Assembly (NCBI RefSeq): GCF_014698045.1
Contig: NZ_JACJSE010000002.1
Coordinates: 434,001-498,000, forward strand
Reading direction: 5' to 3'
Source: Aulosira sp. FACHB-615
GTDB taxonomy: Bacteria; Cyanobacteriota; Cyanobacteriia; Cyanobacteriales; Nostocaceae
Length of the DNA stretch: 64,000 nucleotides
Part shown: positions 17,083 through 25,625 of the stretch, one piece after another
How positions within the stretch are numbered: position 1 is the first letter of the stretch
How the letters are laid out: every line of letters starts with the position of its first letter
Position numbers and translations under genes: made by a program
The notes under the pieces: model-generated
Told to the model about the DNA's origin: nothing
The model's input: only the letters and a program-made list of their open reading frames with translations
Databases searched by the model: none

Positions 17083-17271
17083 ATGAAAACTATCGAGCCG
17101 CTAAAAACACGCATTCGGGAATTGGGACAACTTGCCGCACAGTTCAGTCAGCAAGCTGTTGAGGTAAGTAAAACTAATCGTGAACAAAGCAAAAATCTGA
17201 TGAGACAAGCTAGAGAGGCTAGTAAACAGTGTCAGGTATTGATACAAGAATTAAAAAGACATAACTATTAG
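17083..17271 (+). CDS. Small helical hypothetical protein
   Basis: A 62-residue protein, almost entirely helix-forming (LGQLAAQFSQQAVEVSKTNR, QSKNLMRQAREASKQ), with heptad-like spacing suggesting a coiled coil. A GGAGG-type ribosome-binding site (actGGAGGgcgaATG) supports the start. It lies between the SPFH and ankyrin genes on the same strand. I do not recognise a family. Confidence 0.55.
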   Translation: MKTIEPLKTRIRELGQLAAQFSQQAVEVSKTNREQSKNLMRQAREASKQCQVLIQELKRHNY

Positions 17272-17351
17272 AATCAGTTAAGCGAATAATTTTAAGGTAG
17301 GCAAAATGCCCACCTTATTAATGAATTAATTACATTTAATTTTGTGAAAGT

Positions 17352-19352
17352 ATGGCATTTGTTGATGAAATCACACCTGAACAAAAATCTTTAATGCCAA
17401 GTTATCGAGAGAAATGGCATGAAATAGCATTTTTAACAAATAGAATTGACCACCAAAAATCTATATCAGCAATTCAAGATGTCTATGAACTACTGAAACT
17501 GCCCACACCAGAAATTCAATTATTTGATAGTTTATATGCAGCAACAAAAATAGCAAAGCTCCTGTATAAGCGTCCTTACTTCACTGAAACTGGTTTAGTA
17601 CATGCAAATGAATTAATAGGTAAGATCCATGAGAAGTTGTATATTAACAATATAAATGCTATTGGTCATTGGGATGAATTTATTAATTCTCAATTGCGTC
17701 CTGGTGCAAATTCAGAAATAGACAGACAGTTATCAGAGAGTTTTAAGAATTACCTTTTAGAAGATAAATCAAAATCTTTTTCATCCAGTTATAACTATTA
17801 TTGGTTTGTTCCTCTTCATTGGTATGCCCGTGAAGGTGGATTCTTCGATTTTCATTTCTCCGTAGTCAGTCATACGCTATTTGAACCTTATGATGAATCT
17901 GCTTGGGAAGTATTTCAGAAGCTTGTTAAATCGTGTGGTTGGATTATTCCTTTTGAAAACATTTGTTTAGTTTGCGATCGCCCAACTCAATTTTTGTTTG
18001 ATTCCGAAAATCTCCTCCACGCTGAAGGAGAAGCTGCGGTTCAATTTATTGATGGTAATGGGCTTTATTCTTACCACGGCGTAACGTTGCCAATGCAATA
18101 TGGAGAAAATCACCCTCATCAATGGCAACCAAAGTGGTTATTAGATGAAACTGATACAGAACTCAAAAAAATTCTAGTTCGAGCTATTACAAGCAAGGCT
18201 GAGAACTATAAAACTCGCTATTTTAAAGAAGCTTTAGAAATGGCTGCCAGCGTAGGAAGGCTGAATATTGTTCAACAGATATTAGCATTACAGCAATTTG
18301 ATGGTCATTCTCTATCTAATGCTCTGGCTCATGGAGTCTGGAGTAGAGATATCAAAATTCTAGAAGTTTTAGTTCAGGCTGGTGCTTACTTAAATCTCCG
18401 CACAGAGTGGGGTACACCTTTGATTGCTGCTGCCAGAACAGGAGATGTGAGGATTGTCCGTTACTTGGTAGAAGCAGGCGCAGATCCAAATATGTGGATA
18501 GACTACGATGGTTACATGAGTCCGCTTTCAGAAGCAAGCTATGAAGGACATCAGGAAGTTTGTGATTATCTTCTCCCTTTAATCACAGACTCAGAAGAAA
18601 TTGAATATGCCGAACAAGAATTACCAAAAGCTGTAATTCGCAAACAGCGACGAGAAAATCAATCCCTACAAAAATTCTTTGATGCTGTTAGTGAGAGTGA
18701 TGCAACTACAGTGCGTGAGTTAGTTGCACAAGGTTTAGATATCAATTCTTTAAATGAAGATGGTAGCACTGCTGTTCATTGCGCCGTTGCTAGTGGCAAT
18801 GTAAGAATTATCAAGTTGCTGGCAGAATTAGGAGCAGATTTAAACCGCCTCGATGAAGATGGGCGAACACCTTTGATGCGTGGAATTGGCATCTATGCTT
18901 TTCAAGCTAGGGCATTGCGGACGTTGATTCGTGCTGGTGCTGACCTCAACTATAAAGACCAGGAAGGATACACAGCTTTGGACTATGCGGTTTTAGATTC
19001 CAGTAGCCCAAGAGTTTTTGAAACAATCCTGCTCTCTGCTGGCGCTCAACATGGTTGTTGGAAAGGAACAGAAATTCATCTTGCAGCCTCAAGCGGTAAT
19101 GTCAGGTTAATTAATATTTTGGTATCTTCTGGAATAGATGTTAACCAGTTCTCTGACACAGATGGTTTAACTCCACTCATGAAAGCCGTTATCCATTCCA
19201 AAGCTTGGGCAATGCGAACTTTAATCCGTGCTGGTGCAAATGTTAACAGCAGAACTGAGAATGGCGAAACAGCGTTATATCTTGCTGAACATACAGGCAA
19301 GAAACATCCAGTGATTAAGAAGATTTTGCTAAAAGTTGGTGCAACGTACTAA
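17352..19352 (+). CDS. Ankyrin-repeat protein with large N-terminal domain
   Basis: A 666-residue protein. The N-terminal part (about 1-285) is unrecognised, rich in Trp/Tyr/Phe (NYYWFVPLHWYAREGG). Residues 290-660 hold ankyrin repeats in two groups: RDIKILEVLVQAGAYLNLRT, WGTPLIAAARTGDVRIVRYL and so on, then after a charged spacer (about 415-450) DATTVRELVAQGLDINSLNE to the C-terminus. Ankyrin arrays mediate protein-protein contacts. No signal peptide or transmembrane segment is seen, so it is probably cytosolic. The Uma2 gene 20 bp downstream may be co-transcribed. Confidence 0.85.
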   Translation: MAFVDEITPEQKSLMPSYREKWHEIAFLTNRIDHQKSISAIQDVYELLKLPTPEIQLFDSLYAATKIAKLLYKRPYFTETGLVHANELIGKIHEKLYINNINAIGHWDEFINSQLRPGANSEIDRQLSESFKNYLLEDKSKSFSSSYNYYWFVPLHWYAREGGFFDFHFSVVSHTLFEPYDESAWEVFQKLVKSCGWIIPFENICLVCDRPTQFLFDSENLLHAEGEAAVQFIDGNGLYSYHGVTLPMQYGENHPHQWQPKWLLDETDTELKKILVRAITSKAENYKTRYFKEALEMAASVGRLNIVQQILALQQFDGHSLSNALAHGVWSRDIKILEVLVQAGAYLNLRTEWGTPLIAAARTGDVRIVRYLVEAGADPNMWIDYDGYMSPLSEASYEGHQEVCDYLLPLITDSEEIEYAEQELPKAVIRKQRRENQSLQKFFDAVSESDATTVRELVAQGLDINSLNEDGSTAVHCAVASGNVRIIKLLAELGADLNRLDEDGRTPLMRGIGIYAFQARALRTLIRAGADLNYKDQEGYTALDYAVLDSSSPRVFETILLSAGAQHGCWKGTEIHLAASSGNVRLINILVSSGIDVNQFSDTDGLTPLMKAVIHSKAWAMRTLIRAGANVNSRTENGETALYLAEHTGKKHPVIKKILLKVGATY

Positions 19353-19372
19353 TATCAAGTATCAAAATTGAC

Positions 19373-19951
19373 ATGACTGCTTTAACTTTACAATTACCTC
19401 CTCATCTCAAATTTACAGATGAGGAATTTGAACAGATTGTGGCTGTTAATCGAGAGTTGCGTTTAGAATTAACTGCTGAAGGAGAATTAGTAATTATGTC
19501 ACCCACTGGGGGAGAAACAGGAAGTCGTAATTTTGATTTGTTAGGTCAACTATGGTTTTGGAACAGTCAAAAGAATTTAGGAAAAGCATTTGATTCTTCC
19601 ACTGGTTTTAGACTTCCTAATGGTGCAACTCGTTCTCCTGATGCTGCTTGGGTGAGAATAGAAAGATGGAACTCTCTTACACCGGAACAAAGAAAAAAAT
19701 TCCTACCTTTGTGTCCTGATTTTGCGGTGGAATTAGTTTCAGAAACTGATGATGTGGCAGAAACTCAAGCCAAAATGGAGGAATATTTAGCTTCAGGTTT
19801 ATTACTTGGTTGGTTAATTAATCCTAAAGACAAACAAGTAATAATTTATCGCCCTAATCAAGCACCTGAAGTTTTACGATCGCCTACAAGTTTATCTGGT
19901 GAAGATATTCTTCCTGGTTTCGTTTTAAACTTGCAGCAGATTTTTGCATAA
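19373..19951 (+). CDS. Uma2 family nuclease-like protein
   Basis: A 192-residue Uma2 protein (PD-(D/E)XK-like fold): ELRLELTAEGELVIMSPTGG, FDSSTGFRLPNGATRSPDAAWV, PDFAVELVSETD and a K-containing YLASGLLLGWLINPKDKQV. The acidic residues of SPDAAWV and AVELVSE occupy active-site positions of the fold. Uma2 genes are multiplied in cyanobacteria; their biological role is unresolved. Only 20 bp separate it from the ankyrin gene. It converges on ackA with 6 bp between stops. Three more Uma2 genes lie in the window. Confidence 0.9.
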   Translation: MTALTLQLPPHLKFTDEEFEQIVAVNRELRLELTAEGELVIMSPTGGETGSRNFDLLGQLWFWNSQKNLGKAFDSSTGFRLPNGATRSPDAAWVRIERWNSLTPEQRKKFLPLCPDFAVELVSETDDVAETQAKMEEYLASGLLLGWLINPKDKQVIIYRPNQAPEVLRSPTSLSGEDILPGFVLNLQQIFA

Positions 19952-19957
19952 ATAAAT

Positions 19958-21184
19958 TTATTCCCGATTCCTTTTCATAATTTGCCAACATTGTTGTGCG
20001 ATCGCCCAATCTTCTTGAGTATGTATAACTAACACTCGCGCTGTAGAATCAGGTGTGGCGATATCTTGATCAATCGGTTGATTTTGATTTTTGGCTGGGT
20101 CAATTTTCCAGCCCAAAAATCCAAAGGCTTCGCAGACTGCTTGGCGAATACCTGACGAATTTTCCCCGATACCTGCGGTAAATAACAATACATCCAATCC
20201 GCCCAGACTAGCCAGCATCGCCCCAATTCCAGACCGCAGGCGATGGACGTACATATCCCAAGCGAGTTGGGCGCGGTCATTCCCTTGGGCGATCGCTTCG
20301 ATCACTTGGGGTAAGTCGCTGGAAACCCCAGAAATTCCCCGTAAGCCAGAAGCTTTATTTAATACATGATCCAAACTTTCGGCTGAGTAATTAGATTGAC
20401 GCAGTAGGTAAATTAAAATGCCTGGATCGATGGAACCACAACGACTCCCCATCATTAAGCCATCTAAGGGAGTGAAACCCATTGTTGTATCAATACTGCG
20501 ACCATTTTTAATTGCGGCTAAGGAACAACCATTACCCAAATGACAGCTAATAATTCGCAACGATGCTAAATCTTGACCGAGAATTTGCGCCGCCCGTTCA
20601 GAACAATATTGATGGCTGATCCCATGAAATCCATAGCGGCGAATACCTTGTTCTACCCATTCGTAAGGGCCGGGATAAATCGCCGCCGCATCCGGGAGAG
20701 TGGAATGAAAGCCTGTATCAAATACTGCGACTTGGGTAACTTCGCCTAAACTTTTTTCGATAGCTTCAATACCTTCTAAAGCTGGCGGGTTGTGTGCGGG
20801 GGCGATATTAGAAAGACGAGCGATCGCATCTTTTACCTCTTCCGTAATCACCACACTATGGCGGTAGTCTTGCCCACCATGAACTACACGATGTCCTACC
20901 ACATCAATTTCTGACACTTCATTGACTACTTTAGTTGCACCACGGCTGAGGGTATAAAGCATATAAGCTATGTGTGCTTGACGAGAGTCACCATAAATAG
21001 ATTCATGCAAAGTTTCACCGGATGCTGTTTTCACCTCAATTTCTGCCGCACCTTGGTCTTGAGTCCAGTTGACTTTGCCTTCCCACAGGGGTTTGGGTGC
21101 TGATTGGGGTAAAGCATCATCAACTATTTCATACAGACAGCTTTTTTGACTGCTGGAACCAGCATTTAGTACTAGGATTTTCAT
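19958..21184 (-). CDS. ackA: Acetate kinase
   Basis: A 408-residue acetate kinase: ADP/phosphate motif VLNAGSSSQKS at the start, VGHRVVHGG, VAVFDTGFHSTLPD, ISCHLGNGCS, GLMMGSRCGSIDPG and FTAGIGENS. It interconverts acetyl phosphate plus ADP and acetate plus ATP. The xfp product further right (34151-36532) makes acetyl phosphate, so ackA is the logical next step of a phosphoketolase route, though 9 kb separates the genes. Start at the ATG at 21184; no membrane features. Confidence 0.96.
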   Translation of the reverse strand: MKILVLNAGSSSQKSCLYEIVDDALPQSAPKPLWEGKVNWTQDQGAAEIEVKTASGETLHESIYGDSRQAHIAYMLYTLSRGATKVVNEVSEIDVVGHRVVHGGQDYRHSVVITEEVKDAIARLSNIAPAHNPPALEGIEAIEKSLGEVTQVAVFDTGFHSTLPDAAAIYPGPYEWVEQGIRRYGFHGISHQYCSERAAQILGQDLASLRIISCHLGNGCSLAAIKNGRSIDTTMGFTPLDGLMMGSRCGSIDPGILIYLLRQSNYSAESLDHVLNKASGLRGISGVSSDLPQVIEAIAQGNDRAQLAWDMYVHRLRSGIGAMLASLGGLDVLLFTAGIGENSSGIRQAVCEAFGFLGWKIDPAKNQNQPIDQDIATPDSTARVLVIHTQEDWAIAQQCWQIMKRNRE

Positions 21185-21629
21185 AAATTTGACCTGAAAG
21201 TGCTGAGTGCTGAGTTACCGAAGTTTGCTCAACGGGGGGAACCCCCGCACGCAACTTCTTGCTGAGTGCTGAGTAAAAATACTAGTCCAACTTTCATGCT
21301 TGGCTTATGAAATAAGTTTCATTGGGACTGTCTCGCTGAAGTTAATGCGATCGCCTTGAGGATTCTTCAACCTGCTAAAAGTGGTGGCGAACTAGAAAAT
21401 TATGCCATTTTGAGCTATTGATAAACCAAATTGAGTCAAACAATTTTGGATTTTAGATTTGCGATTTTAGATTCAATCCAAAATCCAAAATCCAAAATCT
21501 AAAATTCGGAGGGTCAAATTTAGTCGCAAAAGCAAAGTTTTTTGAGAAATGCAATAGACTTTCATCTAATGTCAATCGAGATGTTTTTTGCTTTATTCTA
21601 AGCATCGTTTTACAAAAAAATAAATCTAT
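21185..21629. repeat. Intergenic region with short tandem and inverted repeats
   Basis: This 445-bp divergent spacer contains GTGCTGAGTGCTGAGT repeats around 21200 and 21263, a GGGGGGAACCCCC hairpin near 21235, and a heptameric repeat pair (GGATTTTAGATTTGCGATTT facing CCAAAATCCAAAATC) at 21450-21507. It should include promoters for ackA and the deaminase gene, which I could not pinpoint. Confidence 0.6.
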
Positions 21630-23207
21630 ATGCTTAGACGAGCGCCCTTATATTTTTTTTTAGGAATATTAACGAGTTCTAGCTGTTTCATCTTCAGTGT
21701 AGCAGCCCAAGTCCCATCTACATCTAATTCGCAGCAGTCCTCAACTCGGAGTGAAGCTCAAGCTGCTAGTTGGTTTGAAGCCCATCGCTCCCAGCCAGCC
21801 GCTTTACGAGCATTTGTACAGCGAATGCCCAAGGGAGGAGATATTCACAGTCATCTAAGTGGGGCTGTGTACGCAGAACATTATCTGGAGTGGGGTGCAA
21901 CTGATGGGTATTGTGTGAATCCACAAGCGGGGACTTTAGTTGAACCCAAAGCTTGTAATCAGGACAGTAGCTATTTTCCCGCTTCCGAATTGTTCAACCG
22001 AACATCTGTTTATGATTCCCTCATCAATCGTTGGTCTACTCGTAACCTGCAATTTGCTGGAAAATCGGGACACGACCAATTTTTTGAAGCTTTTGCTGGA
22101 TTTGGGACAATATCAGATTCTGCCACCCGTCGGGATGATATGGTCGCATCAGTAGCAAATCGGGCAGCTTCCCAGCATATTACCTATCTAGAGTTAATGC
22201 TGACTGTTCAGGGGAGTGAGGTTCGACAGTTAGGGCGGGAGGTGGGTTGGAATCAAGACTTCCAAGCGATGCACGAGCAATTGCTCAAACGAGGATTAAC
22301 TCAACTAGTAACACTCGGCAATCAGCAATTAATACAGTTGGAGAGTGAAGTTGCGAAAACCCTTGGTTGCGGCACTCCAGCAGCACAGCCTGGATGTACA
22401 GTCACGGTGCGCTATTTGCAGCAAACTACCAGAACAAAATCACCTGTGGAAGTATTTGCTCAGTTAGCTTATGCCTTTGCACTGGCTTCATCGTCCAAGC
22501 AGGTAGTCGGGATCAATCTCGTCGCCCCAGAGGATCACCCGATCGCACTGCGTGACTACACCCTGCAAATGCAGATGCTACAATTTCTCAAACGTCAATA
22601 TCCCAATGTTAAAATTTCACTCCATGCTGGAGAGTTAACTTTAGGGTTAGTTCCAACTGAGCATTTACGTTTTCATATTCGGCAAGCTGTAGAAGTAGCA
22701 CAAGCATCTCGCATTGGTCATGGTGTAGATATTCTGTTTGAAGAGCGTCCTTTTGAGTTGATGAAGCAGATGCAACAACGGGGCGTGTTGGTGGAAATCT
22801 GCCTAACTAGTAATGAAGTCATTTTGAATGTCCAGGGAAATCAGCATCCTTTTATGGAGTATTGGAAAGCTGGAGTCCCAATGACTCTTGCTTCTGATGA
22901 TGAAGGCATTGCCCGCATTGATTTGAGTCATGAGTATCTGTTAGCCGCAACAAGATATGGGCTGACATATAAAGACCTCAAGCGACTGGCTCGCAATAGC
23001 TTAGAATATAGTTTCGCTCCCGGAAATAGTCTTTGGAAGTCGCCTGAATTTAAGGCAATGGTTCCAGCTTGTGCCAGCGATACCCCTGGTAATACCTCTG
23101 TTTCTTCAGGATGCAGTGCTTTTTTGCAAAAGAGCGATCGCGCAAGAATACAATGGCAACTAGAGTCGGAATTTACTCGGTTTGAATCTTTGGAAAACTG
23201 GCTTTGA
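21630..23207 (+). CDS. Exported adenosine deaminase-like amidohydrolase
   Basis: A 525-residue protein with an N-terminal signal peptide (hydrophobic core YFFLGILTSSSCFIFSVAAQ). The deaminase fold is shown by DIHSHLSGAV near residue 72 (HxH zinc ligands), SLHAGEL near 331 (His and catalytic Glu), RIGHGVDI near 361 (His) and LASDDEGI near 422 (metal-binding Asp). These are the signature residues of adenosine deaminase/ADGF enzymes. Cys pairs in the mature part would suit the periplasm. Probable reaction: adenosine to inosine and ammonia outside the cytoplasm, useful for nucleoside scavenging; substrate not proven. Confidence 0.87.
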   Translation: MLRRAPLYFFLGILTSSSCFIFSVAAQVPSTSNSQQSSTRSEAQAASWFEAHRSQPAALRAFVQRMPKGGDIHSHLSGAVYAEHYLEWGATDGYCVNPQAGTLVEPKACNQDSSYFPASELFNRTSVYDSLINRWSTRNLQFAGKSGHDQFFEAFAGFGTISDSATRRDDMVASVANRAASQHITYLELMLTVQGSEVRQLGREVGWNQDFQAMHEQLLKRGLTQLVTLGNQQLIQLESEVAKTLGCGTPAAQPGCTVTVRYLQQTTRTKSPVEVFAQLAYAFALASSSKQVVGINLVAPEDHPIALRDYTLQMQMLQFLKRQYPNVKISLHAGELTLGLVPTEHLRFHIRQAVEVAQASRIGHGVDILFEERPFELMKQMQQRGVLVEICLTSNEVILNVQGNQHPFMEYWKAGVPMTLASDDEGIARIDLSHEYLLAATRYGLTYKDLKRLARNSLEYSFAPGNSLWKSPEFKAMVPACASDTPGNTSVSSGCSAFLQKSDRARIQWQLESEFTRFESLENWL

Positions 23208-23289
23208 TTGACTTTCCCCAAAATGCTTTAATCCCACATTCTGCATGAAGACTGGGTGTAAGGGTTTAACCCGAATTTCTCACGTATGG

Positions 23290-23405
23290 GTAGGGGGTGT
23301 GGGAAGTGTGGGAAGTGTGGGAAGTGTGGGGAGTGTGGGGGGAAAGATTTCTTCACTATCCTCCCACACCCCTATACCCCTATACCCCTGTACCCCTACA
23401 CCCTT
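23290..23405. repeat. Short tandem repeats (GGGAAGTGT and CCCCTATA types)
   Basis: Four or so copies of the 9-mer GGGAAGTGT (23301-23340) are followed by T-rich spacer and then CCCCTATAC/CCCCTGTAC units. The G-rich and C-rich halves are partly complementary (GTGTGGG / CCCACAC). Small ORFs across it (VGSVGSVGS) are repeat artefacts. Confidence 0.75.
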
Positions 23406-23415
23406 TCTAAAACCG

Positions 23416-24057
23416 CTATATGTTTTCTAGATTTAGTAACCATTGGTGAAAATGCTGGCATTGTTGGCGGATTGTATCTAGTCCAATCTCAATAGCCAGC
23501 AATGAACCATGCAGTACTTTGTCATATTCTTGACAACACTTGAGAATTCGTTTTGAGGGAGCGGTTAAAGGATCATCGTTAATGTGTTCTGGTGAAAGAA
23601 ATTTATTGCGATCGCCTTGTAAAATACTAACTACACTAGCATCAAACCACTCAGCAAATACTTGTGGCTGGCTGTACAGCAGTGCCTCAAATTCGTGAAC
23701 TAACAAATTAGGGATGAAATTTGTGTGACCGATATCCTGACCCATCTCCTGTTCTAAATATTCAACTTTTTGGAATGGGTCACTAGTATTTGGCAAAGAA
23801 TCCCTTCCGGGAAAATCATTCGGTAAGCCGTACAAATCAAACATTGTGGTCACGAAAGCTTTTTTATCTTCCCGGCACTTACGGTCTAATTGTCGCTTGA
23901 TTTTGGCGTAACTTACTACACCCCCTTTGCCTATAGAACTTGTTCTGACCAAAATCGGGTTGAGGTTGATGTCTTTTTCTTGAAAATACTCGCAGAGTAC
24001 TTCTTTCACGAACGTTTCCTCAGTTTGACCTTCAACGAAAACATGGACTCGAATCAT
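23416..24057 (-). CDS. DUF4276 (Toprim-like) protein of a two-gene ATPase-nuclease system
   Basis: A 213-residue protein from the ATG at 24057, which overlaps the ATPase stop as ATGA. Motifs: MIRVHVFVEGQTEETFVKEV (first strand with Glu), TMFDLYGLP (Asp after a strand), and LLVHEFEALLYSQP. The VEGxTE and D-x-Y/G arrangement is what DUF4276 shares with Toprim nucleases such as OLD-family enzymes. It is translationally coupled to an AAA ATPase, so both probably form one complex. Likely role: DNA/RNA cleavage in anti-phage defence, by analogy with OLD/Gabija-like pairs; not demonstrated for this pair. Confidence 0.8.
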   Translation of the reverse strand: MIRVHVFVEGQTEETFVKEVLCEYFQEKDINLNPILVRTSSIGKGGVVSYAKIKRQLDRKCREDKKAFVTTMFDLYGLPNDFPGRDSLPNTSDPFQKVEYLEQEMGQDIGHTNFIPNLLVHEFEALLYSQPQVFAEWFDASVVSILQGDRNKFLSPEHINDDPLTAPSKRILKCCQEYDKVLHGSLLAIEIGLDTIRQQCQHFHQWLLNLENI

Positions 24058-25148
24058 CGTGAAGGTCTCCCACCCAGGAGGTTTTTCTTCCACAACTCGC
24101 CTAAACTATATTCTTCTAGCCATTCCTCTAACTTCTCCTCATCCAACCTGCGTAGTAATGATTTTCCCTGCAAACGGTCAACAACAATTACATCTGCAAC
24201 ATCAAATTCGTTGAGTAATTCTACAGACTGGGTAGAAACAATCACTTGTTTAGAAACAGTCTTTATCAAAGATGCCAAAATCTTGATTGCATAAGGATGA
24301 AGACCGAGTTCCGGCTCATCAACTAGAATTGTTTCTGGCTGAAGTTCTTCCGGTTGTAAAAAAACCGTTGCTAAACAGATAAAACGCAGCGTTCCATCAG
24401 AAAGTGAGTGCGCCTTCAATGGTACATCTTGCCCCCGCTCAAACCATTCCAGTTCAATCAAGTTTTTTGGGGAAGGACGTAGGAGAAAGTTACCAAAGAA
24501 AGGCGCAACCAGCCGAATGGTTTTAACGATTTGCTGATAAGATTTCTGATAATTCTCACGCAAAAGATACAAAAAAGCTGCCAGGTTACGAGCATCAGGA
24601 CGCAGGTAAACATTGTCATTGATACCATGCGGCTGTTTTACATAGGCACTGTCGCTGGTGTCATGAAAATGATACACTTGCCACATCTGCATCACAGGCA
24701 AACCATATTGATCAACGTTAGTTTCTGTATCAGTGAACGCCGTGAAGAACGCCATTGTCTCGAAATGACCTTTACCTATTTCCCTCTCACTATTCAAGTT
24801 CCACAAAAAAGACTCTGAAGTAAACATCAGACGATGATCTTGGGTTGGTTCAAGGGTAGCAAAGTAGAAATTATTGCCGAAATATAGCTGAAACTCTAGT
24901 TTTTCTGTAGTTTTGCGCCCAAAGTGTAGTAAGGCATTCGCTCCACCTTGGAGACTGACAAAACCTTGCAGGTTCCCTTCTAGCAGCTGCTGAACCATAC
25001 GGAAGAAGCCGATAAAATTGGATTTTCCCGCCCCATTAGCCCCAATTAAAATATTCACCCTGGAGAGTTCAACGTCACACTCAGCGATAGACTTGAAGCC
25101 TTTTAAAACTATTCTCGACAGTTGTTTTTCACCTTGCGCCTCCGTCAT
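24054..25148 (-). CDS. AAA (OLD/RecF-like) ATPase paired with DUF4276
   Basis: A 364-residue SMC/RecF-type ATPase. Walker A ILIGANGAGKSNFIGFF near residue 37, signature-like LSDGTLRFICLATVF near 260, Walker B ILVDEPELGLHPYA near 283, and the H-loop region VIVSTQSVELLNEF near 310. I chose ATG 25148 because a GGGAGA ribosome-binding site lies just upstream; a TTG at 25166 would add six residues. It has no nuclease domain of its own; the DUF4276 gene follows with a 4-bp overlap and would supply it. The first gene of a compact two-gene operon. Confidence 0.87.
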   Translation of the reverse strand: MTEAQGEKQLSRIVLKGFKSIAECDVELSRVNILIGANGAGKSNFIGFFRMVQQLLEGNLQGFVSLQGGANALLHFGRKTTEKLEFQLYFGNNFYFATLEPTQDHRLMFTSESFLWNLNSEREIGKGHFETMAFFTAFTDTETNVDQYGLPVMQMWQVYHFHDTSDSAYVKQPHGINDNVYLRPDARNLAAFLYLLRENYQKSYQQIVKTIRLVAPFFGNFLLRPSPKNLIELEWFERGQDVPLKAHSLSDGTLRFICLATVFLQPEELQPETILVDEPELGLHPYAIKILASLIKTVSKQVIVSTQSVELLNEFDVADVIVVDRLQGKSLLRRLDEEKLEEWLEEYSLGELWKKNLLGGRPSR

Positions 25149-25324
25149 GAACAGTCTCCCGGTCAACAGGCTTTTTCTACACAGGTTTCATTTTAAAGCA
25201 GGAAGCAGAAGGCAGAAAGTGAAAAGGTAAACAGTAAATACAAGCAATAATTAGCTTTGTCCATTTTGACCAAGGTTGGGACGGTCTACTACTTCTCTCA
25301 ATATAGAAGGTTGGTTTGAGTAAC

Positions 25325-25363
25325 GAAACCCAACACCTCAACGCTTTGTATATGTTGGGTTTC
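25325..25363. repeat. Inverted repeat GAAACCCAACA / TGTTGGGTTTC
   Basis: Perfect 11-bp arms with a 17-bp loop, followed by TTCTACCTAACCTACC. Resembles dispersed cyanobacterial CCCAAC/GTTGGG hairpin repeats. Confidence 0.65.
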
Positions 25364-25434
25364 ACTGCGTTCTACCTAACCTACCCATCTAAGAGTCTCT
25401 TAAAGCCCCTTAAAAACAGGGATTTAGGGGGAGA

Positions 25435-25453
25435 TTTGTGTGTACACGGTAGC
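25435..25453. mobile_element. Solo end of the GTGTACAC MITE-like element
   Basis: TTGTGTGTACACGGTAGC matches the right terminal repeat of the full element at 14375-14665 (14630-14649). No second end nearby; a relic or recombination product. Confidence 0.7.
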
Positions 25454-25625
25454 CCCGTTCTGGGGTGAGGGGTTTCACGTTTTTTCGTTGCTTCGCTTAC
25501 GTAAATACCGCTATACTTAGGCAGGGGGACAATATAAATTTGATGCTAAATCAAGGCAGACATTGGACTTGAGAGATTTGGTTTTCTGGTGAATTTCGTC
25601 CACCTGCTGATTTTATTTTATAAAA

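Larger units (their letters stand above)
25149..25625. other. Divergent intergenic region with repeat fragments
   Basis: Holds an 11-bp inverted repeat GAAACCCAACA / TGTTGGGTTTC (25325-25363), a stretch of the CCCCTTAAAAA...TTTAGGGGGA repeat (25407-25433) and a lone end of the GTGTACAC element (25435-25453). Promoters for the AAA/DUF4276 operon and the nSTAND gene must lie here but could not be pinned down. Confidence 0.55.

Noticed and set aside
23245..23495. Small plus-strand ORFs (VGSVGSVGS-rich)
   Set aside because: They are translations of the 9-bp tandem repeat and the antisense of the DUF4276 gene end.
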